Below, in pieces: positions 20,475-29,121 of a stretch of 64,000 nucleotides of DNA. The position numbers and the translations under genes are program-made. The DNA lies in assembly GCA_951812975.1 (NCBI GenBank), contig CATOTC010000005.1:1-64000 (forward strand). The letters are read 5' to 3'. Positions within the stretch are counted from its first letter, which is position 1, and every line of letters starts with the position of its first letter. The notes under the pieces are model-generated. The model had not been told where the DNA came from. It did no database searches and saw only the letters and a program-made list of their open reading frames with translations. Source of the DNA: an uncultured Acidimicrobiales bacterium (GTDB taxonomy: Bacteria > Actinomycetota > Acidimicrobiia > Acidimicrobiales > Aldehydirespiratoraceae).

Positions 20475-21888
20475 CTACGAGGCGACGAAAGCCAGAGTGT
20501 CGGGGTCGTAGCGTCCGAGCTCAGCCGGTGCGTCGGAGATGTCGAACTTGCCCGGACCCAAAGAACCCAGCGGGACTCCCGTGACTTGGATGGGACCGTA
20601 ATTCTCCGCCGCGGCTCCGAACGACTCGGTGGTCAGTTCCGGGCCGGCTGCTTGCGCAATGGCCGCGAATATATCGATCGCTTGACATGCGCCGATGGTC
20701 GGTCCCAGGTTGTCCATTCCGTCGGTGCTGGGGTCGACGTCAACGACTTCACCTGTTGCCTCCTGGAATCGATCGACACAGTCGGCCACCCCCGCGATGT
20801 TCTCTTGATACGCAGTGGCGTCGTCGGTCTCACGCAGCAGCGCCACCGCGTTGTGGAACACCGAAAGGTCGTATCCGAGAGTCTCCTGAATCAGCGACAA
20901 CGAGACGTGGGTGTCTTCCGGCAGCAGAATCGGCATATCAAGCCCTGCGCTGTCATAGAAGGCAATAATGTCCTGGGCGCTCTCCGGCGCGCTGCCGAGA
21001 ATCACCTCGGCGTTGTCGGCTGCCCAGCGCTCTGCCAGGACTTGGATTTCGGCTTCGGCGCCGGCGATGTCGTTGTCGATGGTGCGGAGCGTGTTCGAGA
21101 CAACCTCGATACCACGGTCTTCAAGCACAGCAACGTAGTCGTTGTGGAGGCCCTCTTTCGACGCTATGCCGTGCACCGCGATCTGCATGCCGGCACTCAG
21201 GTGTCCTGTGTCGATCAGCGTGTCTATGTTGACTTCAACCAGTCGCGTGGGGATCGGGTCGACGCCGATCAGCGGCGCTCGGGACCGCTCGAACTGCTCG
21301 GGGGAGATGGCGAACGTGTTGACTGCGATCGTGTCGTTGAGTTCCGTGTAGCACAGGGCGGATTCGCGGATGAGAATGCCGACCACTGCGAAGACCTGTT
21401 CATCGTCGACATTGCTCACGCACAGCGCGTCGATCTCGACGTTCAGCAGCGGATGGTAGAGCGAGAAGACCATTTCGAGCTGACGGCCGTTGATTCCTCC
21501 GGCTTCGTTGACGGCATCAATGGCGACTTGGAACTTCGCTTCGATATCGCCGGGCTGTCGGTTGAGCACCGACAGGTCGGGGAACACAGCGGCGATCTTG
21601 ATCGTCGTGGCGCTGACCCCGGTGTTCGGTTGCGGTCAGCTCGACGGGCTCGGGCTCGGGTTCAGGTTCGGGTTCGTCCGGTGCGACGGTGTCCGGCGTC
21701 TCTTCGGCATCCTCGGGCGTCTCGTCGGACGGAGCGGACTGCGTGGTCGACGGTTCATCAACTTCGGGCGTCTCGTCAGCTCCGCTGTCAGCGGAAGGCA
21801 CCCCGTCATCAGACGAGTCGCCCGAGCATCCGGCTGTGACGAGCAGCGCTACGAGCGCTCCAGCAGCAATTCTGTGAAATCTGGACAT
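20475..21888 (-). pseudogene. ABC-type amino-acid/urea substrate-binding lipoprotein, frameshifted
   Basis: The first frame (ATG at 21888) encodes a lipoprotein signal with lipobox LVTAGCS, then an acidic Pro/Glu linker. The second frame carries ATTIKIAAVFPDLSVL and the rest of a type-1 periplasmic binding fold (NEAGGINGRQLEMVF, IVGILIRES-like segment) of the branched-chain amino acid/urea binding family. The frame changes between about 21612 and 21640. Apart from that the reading is intact over ~370 residues, so the lesion is recent or a sequencing error. No permease or ATPase genes are adjacent. It is convergent with the tRNA gene. Confidence 0.7.
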
Positions 21889-21983
21889 GGTACGAACTCC
21901 CCCTCGTCGTACGGCACTGCTGCAAGCCTAGACTAGTGCCAGTATAAAGCGCAATAGTTTTGGCCACAGACTCCGCACCGACC

Positions 21984-22014
21984 CACATCTCGGCCCGTCG
22001 ACCACTCAGCGGCT
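21984..22014. repeat. 31-bp direct repeat, left copy
   Basis: It matches 23266-23296 at 29 of 31 positions, in the same orientation. The shared core is GACCACTCAGCGGCT. It lies 32 bp beyond the 3' end of the sterol-reductase-like gene. The right copy lies upstream of that gene's start. Confidence 0.85.
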
Positions 22015-22046
22015 GATCTCGCCCTCCGGCTCAGTGGCGCCGGCCG

Positions 22047-23183
22047 CTAGTAGATGCCGGGAAAGATCTTGTAGGGGACCCGTGCCTGGTACTCGGCCCA
22101 CTTTTCGGCACCGTACTTCTCTGCGCAGCGTTTCTCGTCCTCGATCTGGCGGGGAACGAACATCGACACAACGATTATGGCGTACGTCCAAGCCCACAAA
22201 TTGGTGAAGTAACCCCAGACGAGTCCCATGGACAGCGCGTACAGACCTTCGCCGAAGTAGTTGAAGTGCCTCGCCGCCCCCCAGAGCCCGCTGCACAGAA
22301 TCTTGCGGTCGCCCGCCTCGATGATCTCCGGTTCGATGATGCCCAGGAACTTGCGTTCGGGCCAGCGCTTGAACGTGTACTTCTGCAGGTTGGCGCCCCG
22401 GGAGATCACCCAGCCCGCCAGGAACAGCAAGCCCGCGCCGATCAACCAGAAATACGTCCAGCCAGTCGAGAAACCCGGATCGGCCACCGGCGCCAGACCC
22501 CAGATCGGCACGAGGAACATCCAGCCCCACACGAACGGGCCTCCCCAAGTGAGCTTGAACCCGATGTTCTCGTGGATGAGATCGTAGGTGTAGAGCTGCA
22601 CCCGCTCGAAGACGAAGTAGTCGAAGACGTAGAAGGAGTTGATTGCCACGTAAAGGAACAGGCCGGGGTTGGTGTCGGCCACGTTGTCGCTGTGCCAAGC
22701 CGCTGCGGACCAGGCGTTGAGCGACAGCATCGTGCCGCCGACGATGTAGAAGTACATCTTGACGTCGAACCGGTTGTTGAAGAACTGCAGTTCCTGCGCA
22801 CGGCCGAACCAGAATGCCAGGAACTTGTTCTTCTGTTCACCTTCCGGCTGGGTGTAGACCAGGATGGAGTTGGCGACGACGGCGGTGACGAAACCGCCGG
22901 CTATCGCATACATGGTCGACCGGTAGAACCAGTCGCGGGGAATCCCAAGAGGTTCGAGGGCCCAGACAATGTGTGCCAGTACGAACACCAACAGTCCGTT
23001 CAGGCGGTAGCTGCGGGGCTTGCCGGTCTCACGGCCGGATACATAACCGGTCACCCGCCGGGCCGGCAGGATCATGTGCGCCACGAAGGCAAAGACGCAT
23101 ACAAACAGTGGCGTGAGGAAACCCAACACCACCTCACCACCGGACAGTTCGAAGAGATGGTCAATGCCGAGCCAATTAATCAT
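22047..23183 (-). CDS. ERG4/ERG24-family (delta14/delta24 sterol reductase-like) membrane protein
   Basis: The 378-residue protein has about eight hydrophobic segments. Its C terminus carries the sterol-reductase signature: CSGLWGAARHFNYFGE near 300, then DEKRCAEKYGAEKWAEYQARV and the terminal PYKIFPGIY. Eukaryotic members (ERG24, ERG4, lamin B receptor) reduce C=C bonds of sterols with NADPH. In bacteria the substrate is unknown and may be a sterol, hopanoid, carotenoid or other isoprenoid. No sterol cyclase is visible nearby. The gene stands alone between 31-bp direct repeats, divergent from the F420-hydrogenase-like gene. Confidence 0.82.
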   Translation of the reverse strand: MINWLGIDHLFELSGGEVVLGFLTPLFVCVFAFVAHMILPARRVTGYVSGRETGKPRSYRLNGLLVFVLAHIVWALEPLGIPRDWFYRSTMYAIAGGFVTAVVANSILVYTQPEGEQKNKFLAFWFGRAQELQFFNNRFDVKMYFYIVGGTMLSLNAWSAAAWHSDNVADTNPGLFLYVAINSFYVFDYFVFERVQLYTYDLIHENIGFKLTWGGPFVWGWMFLVPIWGLAPVADPGFSTGWTYFWLIGAGLLFLAGWVISRGANLQKYTFKRWPERKFLGIIEPEIIEAGDRKILCSGLWGAARHFNYFGEGLYALSMGLVWGYFTNLWAWTYAIIVVSMFVPRQIEDEKRCAEKYGAEKWAEYQARVPYKIFPGIY

Positions 23184-23265
23184 GGCCTTTAACCTAACTC
23201 TCCAGACTCACAGGAGCACCAAATCCGTCGGCGTCCGCAGACCGGTTGGGGAATGCGATCGAACT

Positions 23266-23296
23266 CACATCTCGGCCCATTGACCACTCAGCGGCT
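23266..23296. repeat. 31-bp direct repeat, right copy
   Basis: This is the right partner of 21984-22014, ending 11 bp before the ATG of the F420-hydrogenase-like gene. It may include part of that gene's promoter or leader. Confidence 0.85.
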
Positions 23297-23307
23297 AGCT
23301 TGAACGC

Positions 23308-24480
23308 ATGGCCGTCACCGAGTCTCCCCCGGCGAAGAAACCCCGCTGGACATACCAGTGGAAGGAGCTCTTCGACGAGGTGATCACCAGCGGGCTCTGC
23401 ACAGGCTGCGCCGGCTGCGTGATCTCCTGCCCGCACGATGTGATCGGCTACGAACACGAACCGGGCGCATACACACCATTCCACCTCGAAGAGGAGCTGG
23501 GTCTCGACGACTGCGTCCACGGGCAGAAGGGATGCACCTCATGCACCCGGGCATGCCCCCGATTCCGCATGTGGGAACCAGAAGCCGACATGCACCTGTT
23601 CGGTCGTGAACGCACACCCGAAGAGGTGTCCGGGGTCTACTCCGACATCCTGTTGACCCGCGCCACAGACGACTTCGTCTACGAGACCGGCCAGGATGGC
23701 GGCCTGGTGTCGGCGATCCTCATCTGGTGCATCGAAAACGACATCATCGACGGGGCCCTCACCAGCGGCGTCGAGAACCTGCCCAACGGAGAACCAGGCT
23801 GGAAAGCGTTCCCGATGGTCGCCACCAACCGCGAGGAGGTGCTGCGGGGCGCGGGGAGCCGCTACACCTACTCCGCCAACACGATGGCCTTCCCCGAAGC
23901 CAAGGAGAAGGGCCTCGAACGGCTCGCACTCGTCGGCATGAGCTGTCAAACGTCAGTGGCGCCAGTGATGTGGCACCGCAAAGTCGGAAAGGTCTCCAGA
24001 CCGATCAAGCTCAACCTCGGTCTGCTCTGCTCCAAATCGTTCGACGACTCCCTCTTCGACGAACTGTTCGAGGTGAAGTACGGCCTCGCCAAGGAGAACA
24101 TCTCGAAGATGAACATCAAGGGCGTCTTCCAGATCTGGACCAAAGACGGCGGCTACCACGAGATCAACCTCAAGGAATGCCACGCCTGGACCCGCGAGGG
24201 CTGCCACCTGTGCCCCGACTTCGCCGCAGAACACGCCGACATCTCCACGGGAGGCATCGGGGAACTCACCGACTGGACCCTCACCATCGTCCGCACCGAG
24301 CTCGGACGCGCCGTGATCGGCGCGATGGTGGCCGACGGCGTGATCGAAACGAGGCCCGGGGACGACGACCCCGGAGCGATCGCGTTGATGCACAAACTGG
24401 CCCAGAAGAGCCGCGACCGGTGGCCGGAATGGGCTCAACCCGCCGCTAAGGTAACCGTTTCGACCAAGCCAGCAGAGTGA
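23308..24480 (+). CDS. Coenzyme F420 hydrogenase/dehydrogenase beta-subunit family (FrhB-like)
   Basis: The 390-residue protein has an N-terminal double ferredoxin region. CTGCAGCVISCPHD near residue 31 and CTSCTRACPRF near 77 give the Cys patterns for two 4Fe-4S clusters. The FrhB/FdhB core follows, with TGQDGGLVSAILIWC and GAGSRYTYSANTMA. GLLCSKSFD, then CHLCPDFAAEHADISTGGIG, complete it. Members bind FAD and transfer electrons between F420 (or ferredoxin) and partners. No hydrogenase large subunit is adjacent, so the donor and acceptor are unknown. Its stop codon lies in a 17-bp tandem repeat leading to the selenoprotein candidate 39 bp downstream, implying co-transcription. Confidence 0.88.
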   Translation: MAVTESPPAKKPRWTYQWKELFDEVITSGLCTGCAGCVISCPHDVIGYEHEPGAYTPFHLEEELGLDDCVHGQKGCTSCTRACPRFRMWEPEADMHLFGRERTPEEVSGVYSDILLTRATDDFVYETGQDGGLVSAILIWCIENDIIDGALTSGVENLPNGEPGWKAFPMVATNREEVLRGAGSRYTYSANTMAFPEAKEKGLERLALVGMSCQTSVAPVMWHRKVGKVSRPIKLNLGLLCSKSFDDSLFDELFEVKYGLAKENISKMNIKGVFQIWTKDGGYHEINLKECHAWTREGCHLCPDFAAEHADISTGGIGELTDWTLTIVRTELGRAVIGAMVADGVIETRPGDDDPGAIALMHKLAQKSRDRWPEWAQPAAKVTVSTKPAE

Positions 24481-24513
24481 CCGAGTCAGCGGAGTGACCA
24501 AGCCAGCAGGGTG
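24463..24513. repeat. 17-bp tandem repeat, three copies, at the gene junction
   Basis: Units of the form ACCAAGCCAGCAGAGTG begin at 24463, 24480 and 24497. The first encodes the C terminus of the FrhB-like protein, the second contains its stop, and the third supplies the AGGGTG ribosome-binding-like sequence for the next gene. Confidence 0.85.
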
Positions 24514-24518
24514 ACAAC

Positions 24519-25133
24519 ATGGATATCGAGTTCTGGGTGGACCCAATTTGACCGTGGTGCTGGGTGACGGCCCGTTGGGTCGTCGACGAGATCAAACCCG
24601 CCCGTGACCTCAACATCACCTGGCAGCCGATCAGCCTCCTGTTGAAGAACCAGCCCGAACCGGAGTCGCCGTTCTACGAACCGACGAAGCGGACCTACCG
24701 CCTGTTGCGGGTGATGGAATCGGTGCGTGCGACAGAAGGCGAGGACGCGGTCTTCGACCTCTACTGGGAGTACGGCAGACGCATCCACCACGACGAGGAG
24801 TTCGACTTCGACCTGGCCGAAGCGCTCGAAAGCGTCGGTCTCGACGCTTCACACAGCGCCGCCTACGACGCAGAGACCTTCGACGCCGAGATCGCGCAGC
24901 GCCACGATGCAGGTCTGGTTCTCTGCGGCGACGATGTGGGAACCCCGATCATCGCCTTCGACAACCGGCACGGCGACAAGCAGGCCTACTTCGGTCCTGT
25001 CATCACCCGGGTCCCGCCGACCGAGGATTCGTTGGCCATGTGGGACGCTCTTGTCACGATGATGGGCATCGACGGGTTCTGGGAACTGAAACGCACCCGC
25101 ACCGAACGCCCGGTGTTCGGCAGCCGCCCCTAG
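24519..25133 (+). CDS. Rv2466c/FrnE-like DsbA-fold oxidoreductase, probable selenoprotein (UGA at residue 11)
   Basis: From ATG at 24519 the frame reads MDIEFWVDPI, then TGA (24549-24551), then PWCWVTARWVV, and continues open to 25133 (204 residues counting UGA as selenocysteine). The family motif, as in mycothiol-dependent M. tuberculosis Rv2466c, is DPxCPWCW. The UGA falls exactly on the first, nucleophilic cysteine, giving UPWC. The rest matches closely: GDDVGTPIIAF, the cis-Pro region, and the C-terminal WELKRTRTE. A conventional start after the UGA (GTG at 24564) would delete the active site. An 8-bp hairpin of bacterial-SECIS geometry follows. Sec synthesis genes are not in the window. 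The alternative is a TGC-to-TGA nonsense mutation. Confidence 0.85.
24566..24584 (+). promoter_or_regulatory. Putative bacterial SECIS hairpin
   Basis: GACGGCCC pairs with GGGTCGTC (7 Watson-Crick pairs and one G-U) around a 3-nt loop GTT. The loop G lies 22 nt after the UGA. Known bacterial SECIS elements lie just downstream of UGA, with a small apical loop beginning in G about 16-37 nt away, and this one fits. Confidence 0.65.
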
Positions 25134-25180
25134 CCGTGCGGGTCTAGGTCCTTCGTCGGGGTTTGGGTTATTGTGGGTCG

Positions 25181-28100
25181 GTGGCCGAGTTCTGCGTGAA
25201 CGCTGCGGTCTCTGCTTTTTCGGGTCGACTACCGCGCGGTGTGCGGGTCTGGGCGCGGTGTTGCTCGGTTTGTCTGCTTGTCGTGGGGATGTTTGCCGGT
25301 CTGTTGTTGGCAGCATCACCAGCGGGGGCTCAGGACGGCTTGGTCGAAGTTGACGGCGAGCGGTACTACACGAGGCCCGTGCAGTGGGTGACCGACAACA
25401 ACATCGTCACCGGCACGACCCCGGCGTGTTTCGGACCCGACATTCCAGCAACACGCGGCGAAACCGCCCTGTACATGTGGCGCATGCAAGGCCGGCCCGA
25501 CGCCCCGCCGCATCCCTTTGACGATGTGGCCGACGATGAGCAGCAACCAGCGGTGTCGTGGCTGTATGGCGCTGAGATCACAACGGGCACCACTCCAACG
25601 ACCTTCGCGCCCGACGAGCAGCTGACCAGGGCCCAGGTCGCGGCGTTTTTGCATCGACTCGCCGGCGAGCCGTCTGCTTCGGGTCATCCGTTCGTTGATG
25701 TTTCTGCGGGATGGCAACAACAGCCGGTCGCCTGGATGGTCGCCAACAGAATCACCACCGGCACCAGCCCCACAACCTTCGCACCAGACGAACCCGTGAC
25801 CCGCGCTCAGCTGGCCACGTTCCTGTACCGCTACCAGGACAGCCCGGAGGTGACAGTCAACCCGGTGCCCGGGTGCGACAGATTCACCGCCGTTGACGCC
25901 GGCGCTCGGCATTCGTGCGGTCTGCGCACCGACCAAACAATTGCTTGTTGGGGCAGCAACGACCTCAGCGTTGCCACTCCTTTGGACGGGCTGTTCAAGT
26001 CCGTTGAGACAGGCACCTCACGTTCATGTGGTGTACGCATCGACGACACTGTCGCCTGCTGGGGCAGCCGCAACTACGGGAGACTCGAAGCTCCGCAGGG
26101 ACAATTCAGCGCGGTCAGCACAGGTGCCCATCATTCTTGCGGGATATCTGTTGATGCCACTGTCACTTGTTGGGGAGCGACCTCGGATGGCCGCACGGAT
26201 GCGCCCGAAGGAGAGTTCAACGCAATCAGCGCCGGCGATGCCCACACATGCGCAATTCGCACCGACGACACGGTCAGCTGTTGGGGCCGAGGCAAAGACG
26301 GCCAAACGGATGCGCCCGAAGGAGAGTTCATCTCGGTCAGCGCGGGACTCGACTTTTCCTGTGGAATACGCGCCAACGCCGCCATCACCTGCTGGGGCTG
26401 GAACGGCAGCGGTCAGACCAACGCCCCGACAGGGTCGTTCACCGACATCAGCGCGGGTCAGAGTCATGTCTGCGCGCTGCACACCGATGCCACGATCGCC
26501 TGCTGGGGCTTGGACAGGCATCGACAAACAGATGCTCCAGGAGGGTCGTTCACCGACATCAGCGCAGGAAGTCACCATTCCTGCGCTCTGCGTACCAACG
26601 CCACCATCGCCTGCTGGGGCAGGGACTGGGCTGAACACTACGAGACACCCGATGGCGAATTCACCGCAGTCACAACGGGAGATGAACACGCCTGCGCTCT
26701 AAGTGCAAATGGGACCATTACCTGTTGGGGCTACGACATCAGCGGCAGGATCTATCCGCCCTCTGGCCGGTACATCGATGTCACCGCAGGAACAGAACAT
26801 ACCTGCGGGCTCCGCACCGACGCCACCATCGAGTGCTGGGGCACGAATAGCGTCGGCCAGACCGACGCACCCATCGGACAATTCACCGCCATCAGCGCAG
26901 GACGGTCCCATTCCTGTGGGATACGCACCGACGCCACCATCGAGTGCTGGGGTACGAACAGCGTCGGCCAGACCGACGCACCAGCCGGAGAATTCACCGC
27001 CATAAGTGCAGGTAATCACCATTCTTGCGGGATACGCACCGACGCCACCGTCGAATGCTGGGGTGCGAACTGGAATGGCGAAACGGACACACCAGTCGGA
27101 CAATTCACCGCGATCAGCGCGGGGCAGTTTCACTCCTGTGGAATACGCACCGACGCTACAATCACATGTTGGGGCGCCGGTTTCGGCATAGTCAACGTAC
27201 CCATCGGACAATTCACCGCGATCAGTGCAGGCGAACAACATACCTGCGGCACAAACACCGACAGAGCTGTCGTCTGCTGGGGTCGCCACAGCAACGCGGA
27301 AACCGGTTCGTTCACCAGCGTCAGCGCAGGCACCCAGCAGTCGTGCGGGTTGCGAACCAATGCAACCATCTCATGCTGGAACGGCGTGGCGACAGTCCAG
27401 GCTCCACCCGGGGTCGAGCCTTTCGTCGGACACGGGCAAGCGGACCCAGCTGTGTGTAGGCCGTTCGGCGCCCACGGTGTTACGGCGGGGTTCCCGCTGC
27501 CGTCAGGGAGGGTCGACTCGACGGGTACCGCGCGTGTGGCGGTGTTGTTCGTCGACTTCGCCAACGCCGAGGCGTCCCATTCCACCCTGACAGAGGCCCA
27601 GTTCGGCCTTCCCTACGCCGAAGCCTACCTGGAGGCATCCAGCTACCAGATGCTGGATGTCGAATTTGTACCCCTGCACGGCTGGCTACGAGCCGGAAAC
27701 GACCACGAGCACTATCACAACGAAAACGTTGTGGGGAATATCACGATCGGAAACTCGATTACCGCGGAGGCAGTGCGACTGGCTGACCCCGATTTCGATT
27801 TCAACAGAATCGACGCGGTCATGGTTGTGCTGCCCTCCTCACACTTCGGCGGCGGCTTTGCAACGGGATCCCTTGAGACTCGCGAAGGCTTCGTTTCAAG
27901 AGGTACCTTGATCAACAGCCGTCCTATTGAGGAGCCCAGAGAACCCTACCGGTGGGGTGACGTCGCGGCACATGAGCTTATCCACAACCTCGGGTTGCTG
28001 GACATGTACCCGTACGCCAGCCTGGACATCGTTGACGCGCCTGCGGGCAAGACTCTGGTCAGATCCACTTTCGGCCCTATGGGCTTACGGGTCCATTTCC

Positions 28101-28654
28101 CAGCAGATCCTGAAGATCCACGCCTGACGCAAACCTGGCTCTATCCCAACGGCTCTCAATCCGTAGGTTACACAACGTTGTTAGCGGCCGAAGAGATGCT
28201 GGCTTGGAGTCGTTGGCAACTCGGCTGGCTCAACTCCGAACAGGTCAGATGCGTCACCGACACCGAATCGGTCGTCGACTTGGAGCCGATAGCTGAACCC
28301 GGTGACGGCATAGCAATGGCTGCGATACCGCTGTCGAGCACCGAAGTGATCGTCGTTGAAAACAGACGCAAACTCGGCTACGACCTTCCTCGCGAACACC
28401 ATTACCCCAACGGCACAATCGGGACTTTTCCTGCTCTGCCGACCGACGGCGTGCTTGTCTACACCGTCGACGCATCACGGTCTTCAGGCCGGCTACCGCT
28501 CGTGATCGCCGGCGACACCGGCAATCGGCAAATCGACCGCTACCCGATCCTCACCGACGGGGAGAGCGTCACCATCCACGGGTACACGATCACCGTGGAG
28601 TCCAGCACCGACACCACCCACACCGTCTCGATCACCAGAACCGCTACCGACTGA
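25181..28654 (+). CDS. Secreted SLH-RCC1-M6 metallopeptidase multidomain protein
   Basis: The product has ~1157 residues with a signal peptide (hydrophobic CLLVVGMFAGLLLAA then SPAGAQ). Three S-layer-homology-type repeats follow (about 35-210; each with a TTGT/TTFAPDE motif), anchoring it to the envelope. Next are 14 RCC1-like repeats (about 220-750), each with SCG and CWG cysteines, hence probably a disulfide-stabilised propeller. The C-terminal ~400 residues resemble M6 (immune inhibitor A) peptidases, with the zinc motif HELIHNLGLLD near 930. GTG at 25181 is chosen. A TTG at 25163 is also open, but its surroundings look like a -10 box. It is convergent with the next gene, 8 bp away. Confidence 0.85.
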   Translation: MAEFCVNAAVSAFSGRLPRGVRVWARCCSVCLLVVGMFAGLLLAASPAGAQDGLVEVDGERYYTRPVQWVTDNNIVTGTTPACFGPDIPATRGETALYMWRMQGRPDAPPHPFDDVADDEQQPAVSWLYGAEITTGTTPTTFAPDEQLTRAQVAAFLHRLAGEPSASGHPFVDVSAGWQQQPVAWMVANRITTGTSPTTFAPDEPVTRAQLATFLYRYQDSPEVTVNPVPGCDRFTAVDAGARHSCGLRTDQTIACWGSNDLSVATPLDGLFKSVETGTSRSCGVRIDDTVACWGSRNYGRLEAPQGQFSAVSTGAHHSCGISVDATVTCWGATSDGRTDAPEGEFNAISAGDAHTCAIRTDDTVSCWGRGKDGQTDAPEGEFISVSAGLDFSCGIRANAAITCWGWNGSGQTNAPTGSFTDISAGQSHVCALHTDATIACWGLDRHRQTDAPGGSFTDISAGSHHSCALRTNATIACWGRDWAEHYETPDGEFTAVTTGDEHACALSANGTITCWGYDISGRIYPPSGRYIDVTAGTEHTCGLRTDATIECWGTNSVGQTDAPIGQFTAISAGRSHSCGIRTDATIECWGTNSVGQTDAPAGEFTAISAGNHHSCGIRTDATVECWGANWNGETDTPVGQFTAISAGQFHSCGIRTDATITCWGAGFGIVNVPIGQFTAISAGEQHTCGTNTDRAVVCWGRHSNAETGSFTSVSAGTQQSCGLRTNATISCWNGVATVQAPPGVEPFVGHGQADPAVCRPFGAHGVTAGFPLPSGRVDSTGTARVAVLFVDFANAEASHSTLTEAQFGLPYAEAYLEASSYQMLDVEFVPLHGWLRAGNDHEHYHNENVVGNITIGNSITAEAVRLADPDFDFNRIDAVMVVLPSSHFGGGFATGSLETREGFVSRGTLINSRPIEEPREPYRWGDVAAHELIHNLGLLDMYPYASLDIVDAPAGKTLVRSTFGPMGLRVHFPADPEDPRLTQTWLYPNGSQSVGYTTLLAAEEMLAWSRWQLGWLNSEQVRCVTDTESVVDLEPIAEPGDGIAMAAIPLSSTEVIVVENRRKLGYDLPREHHYPNGTIGTFPALPTDGVLVYTVDASRSSGRLPLVIAGDTGNRQIDRYPILTDGESVTIHGYTITVESSTDTTHTVSITRTATD

Positions 28655-28662
28655 CCACCGGG

Positions 28663-29025
28663 CTATTGCGGCAGACAACTCTCGAAGAGCGCGCGTATCG
28701 CCGGGTCGATGTCTTGGGGGTCGTTGCGCAGCCGTTTCTCGGCGTCTTTGAAATCGTCGAAGTCATCCGCGTAACGCTGCGCTAGCCCGTCAAAGGCACA
28801 TTCACAGTAGGACGCGGCCTCCGATACGGTCAGACCGCCTTCTTCGTTGGCGGTTTGGCAGGAGCGCATGAAGTTCTCCTCGAGAGTGCCGTCAGCCTCA
28901 GCCTCCTCCCAGTTGGAAGGATCGTTGTTGGCAGCGCAGCCCGAAGCAAGCAGAACCAAGGAGGCCACCACGACACTGATCACGCCCACCCGTCGAGGCG
29001 CCTGGGATTTCGTTCCACAAGTCAT
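28663..29025 (-). CDS. Small secreted lipoprotein of unknown function
   Basis: The 120-residue product has a basic N terminus, a hydrophobic core VVVASLVLLASGCA with lipobox ASGC (Cys near 30), and an acidic mature part with YCECAFDGLAQRY. Four cysteines in the mature domain (SCQ, YCEC, SCLPQ) suggest disulfides. A similar Cys pattern occurs in small actinobacterial lipoproteins; no function is known to me. Confidence 0.75.
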   Translation of the reverse strand: MTCGTKSQAPRRVGVISVVVASLVLLASGCAANNDPSNWEEAEADGTLEENFMRSCQTANEEGGLTVSEAASYCECAFDGLAQRYADDFDDFKDAEKRLRNDPQDIDPAIRALFESCLPQ

Positions 29026-29085
29026 TCCGCCGCGAGGCTAGCGCTTGCTCAGCGCTTTTCGGTGACGCCACCCGGACAAATGGAT

Positions 29086-29120
29086 TGCACAATCCGCAAG
29101 TTGAACTCGCAGATTGTGCA
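29086..29120. other. 9-bp inverted repeat between udgB and lipoprotein genes
   Basis: TGCACAATC and GATTGTGCA are separated by 17 bp. They lie directly after the udgB stop and 61 bp before the lipoprotein start. This could be the udgB terminator or an operator for the lipoprotein gene; nothing in the sequence decides between them. Confidence 0.4.
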
Positions 29121-29121
29121 T

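Noticed and set aside
24564..25133. Conventional gene starting at GTG 24564
   Set aside because: It would lack the first beta strand and the redox motif, and has no ribosome-binding sequence. The ATG at 24519 has one and restores the family N terminus.
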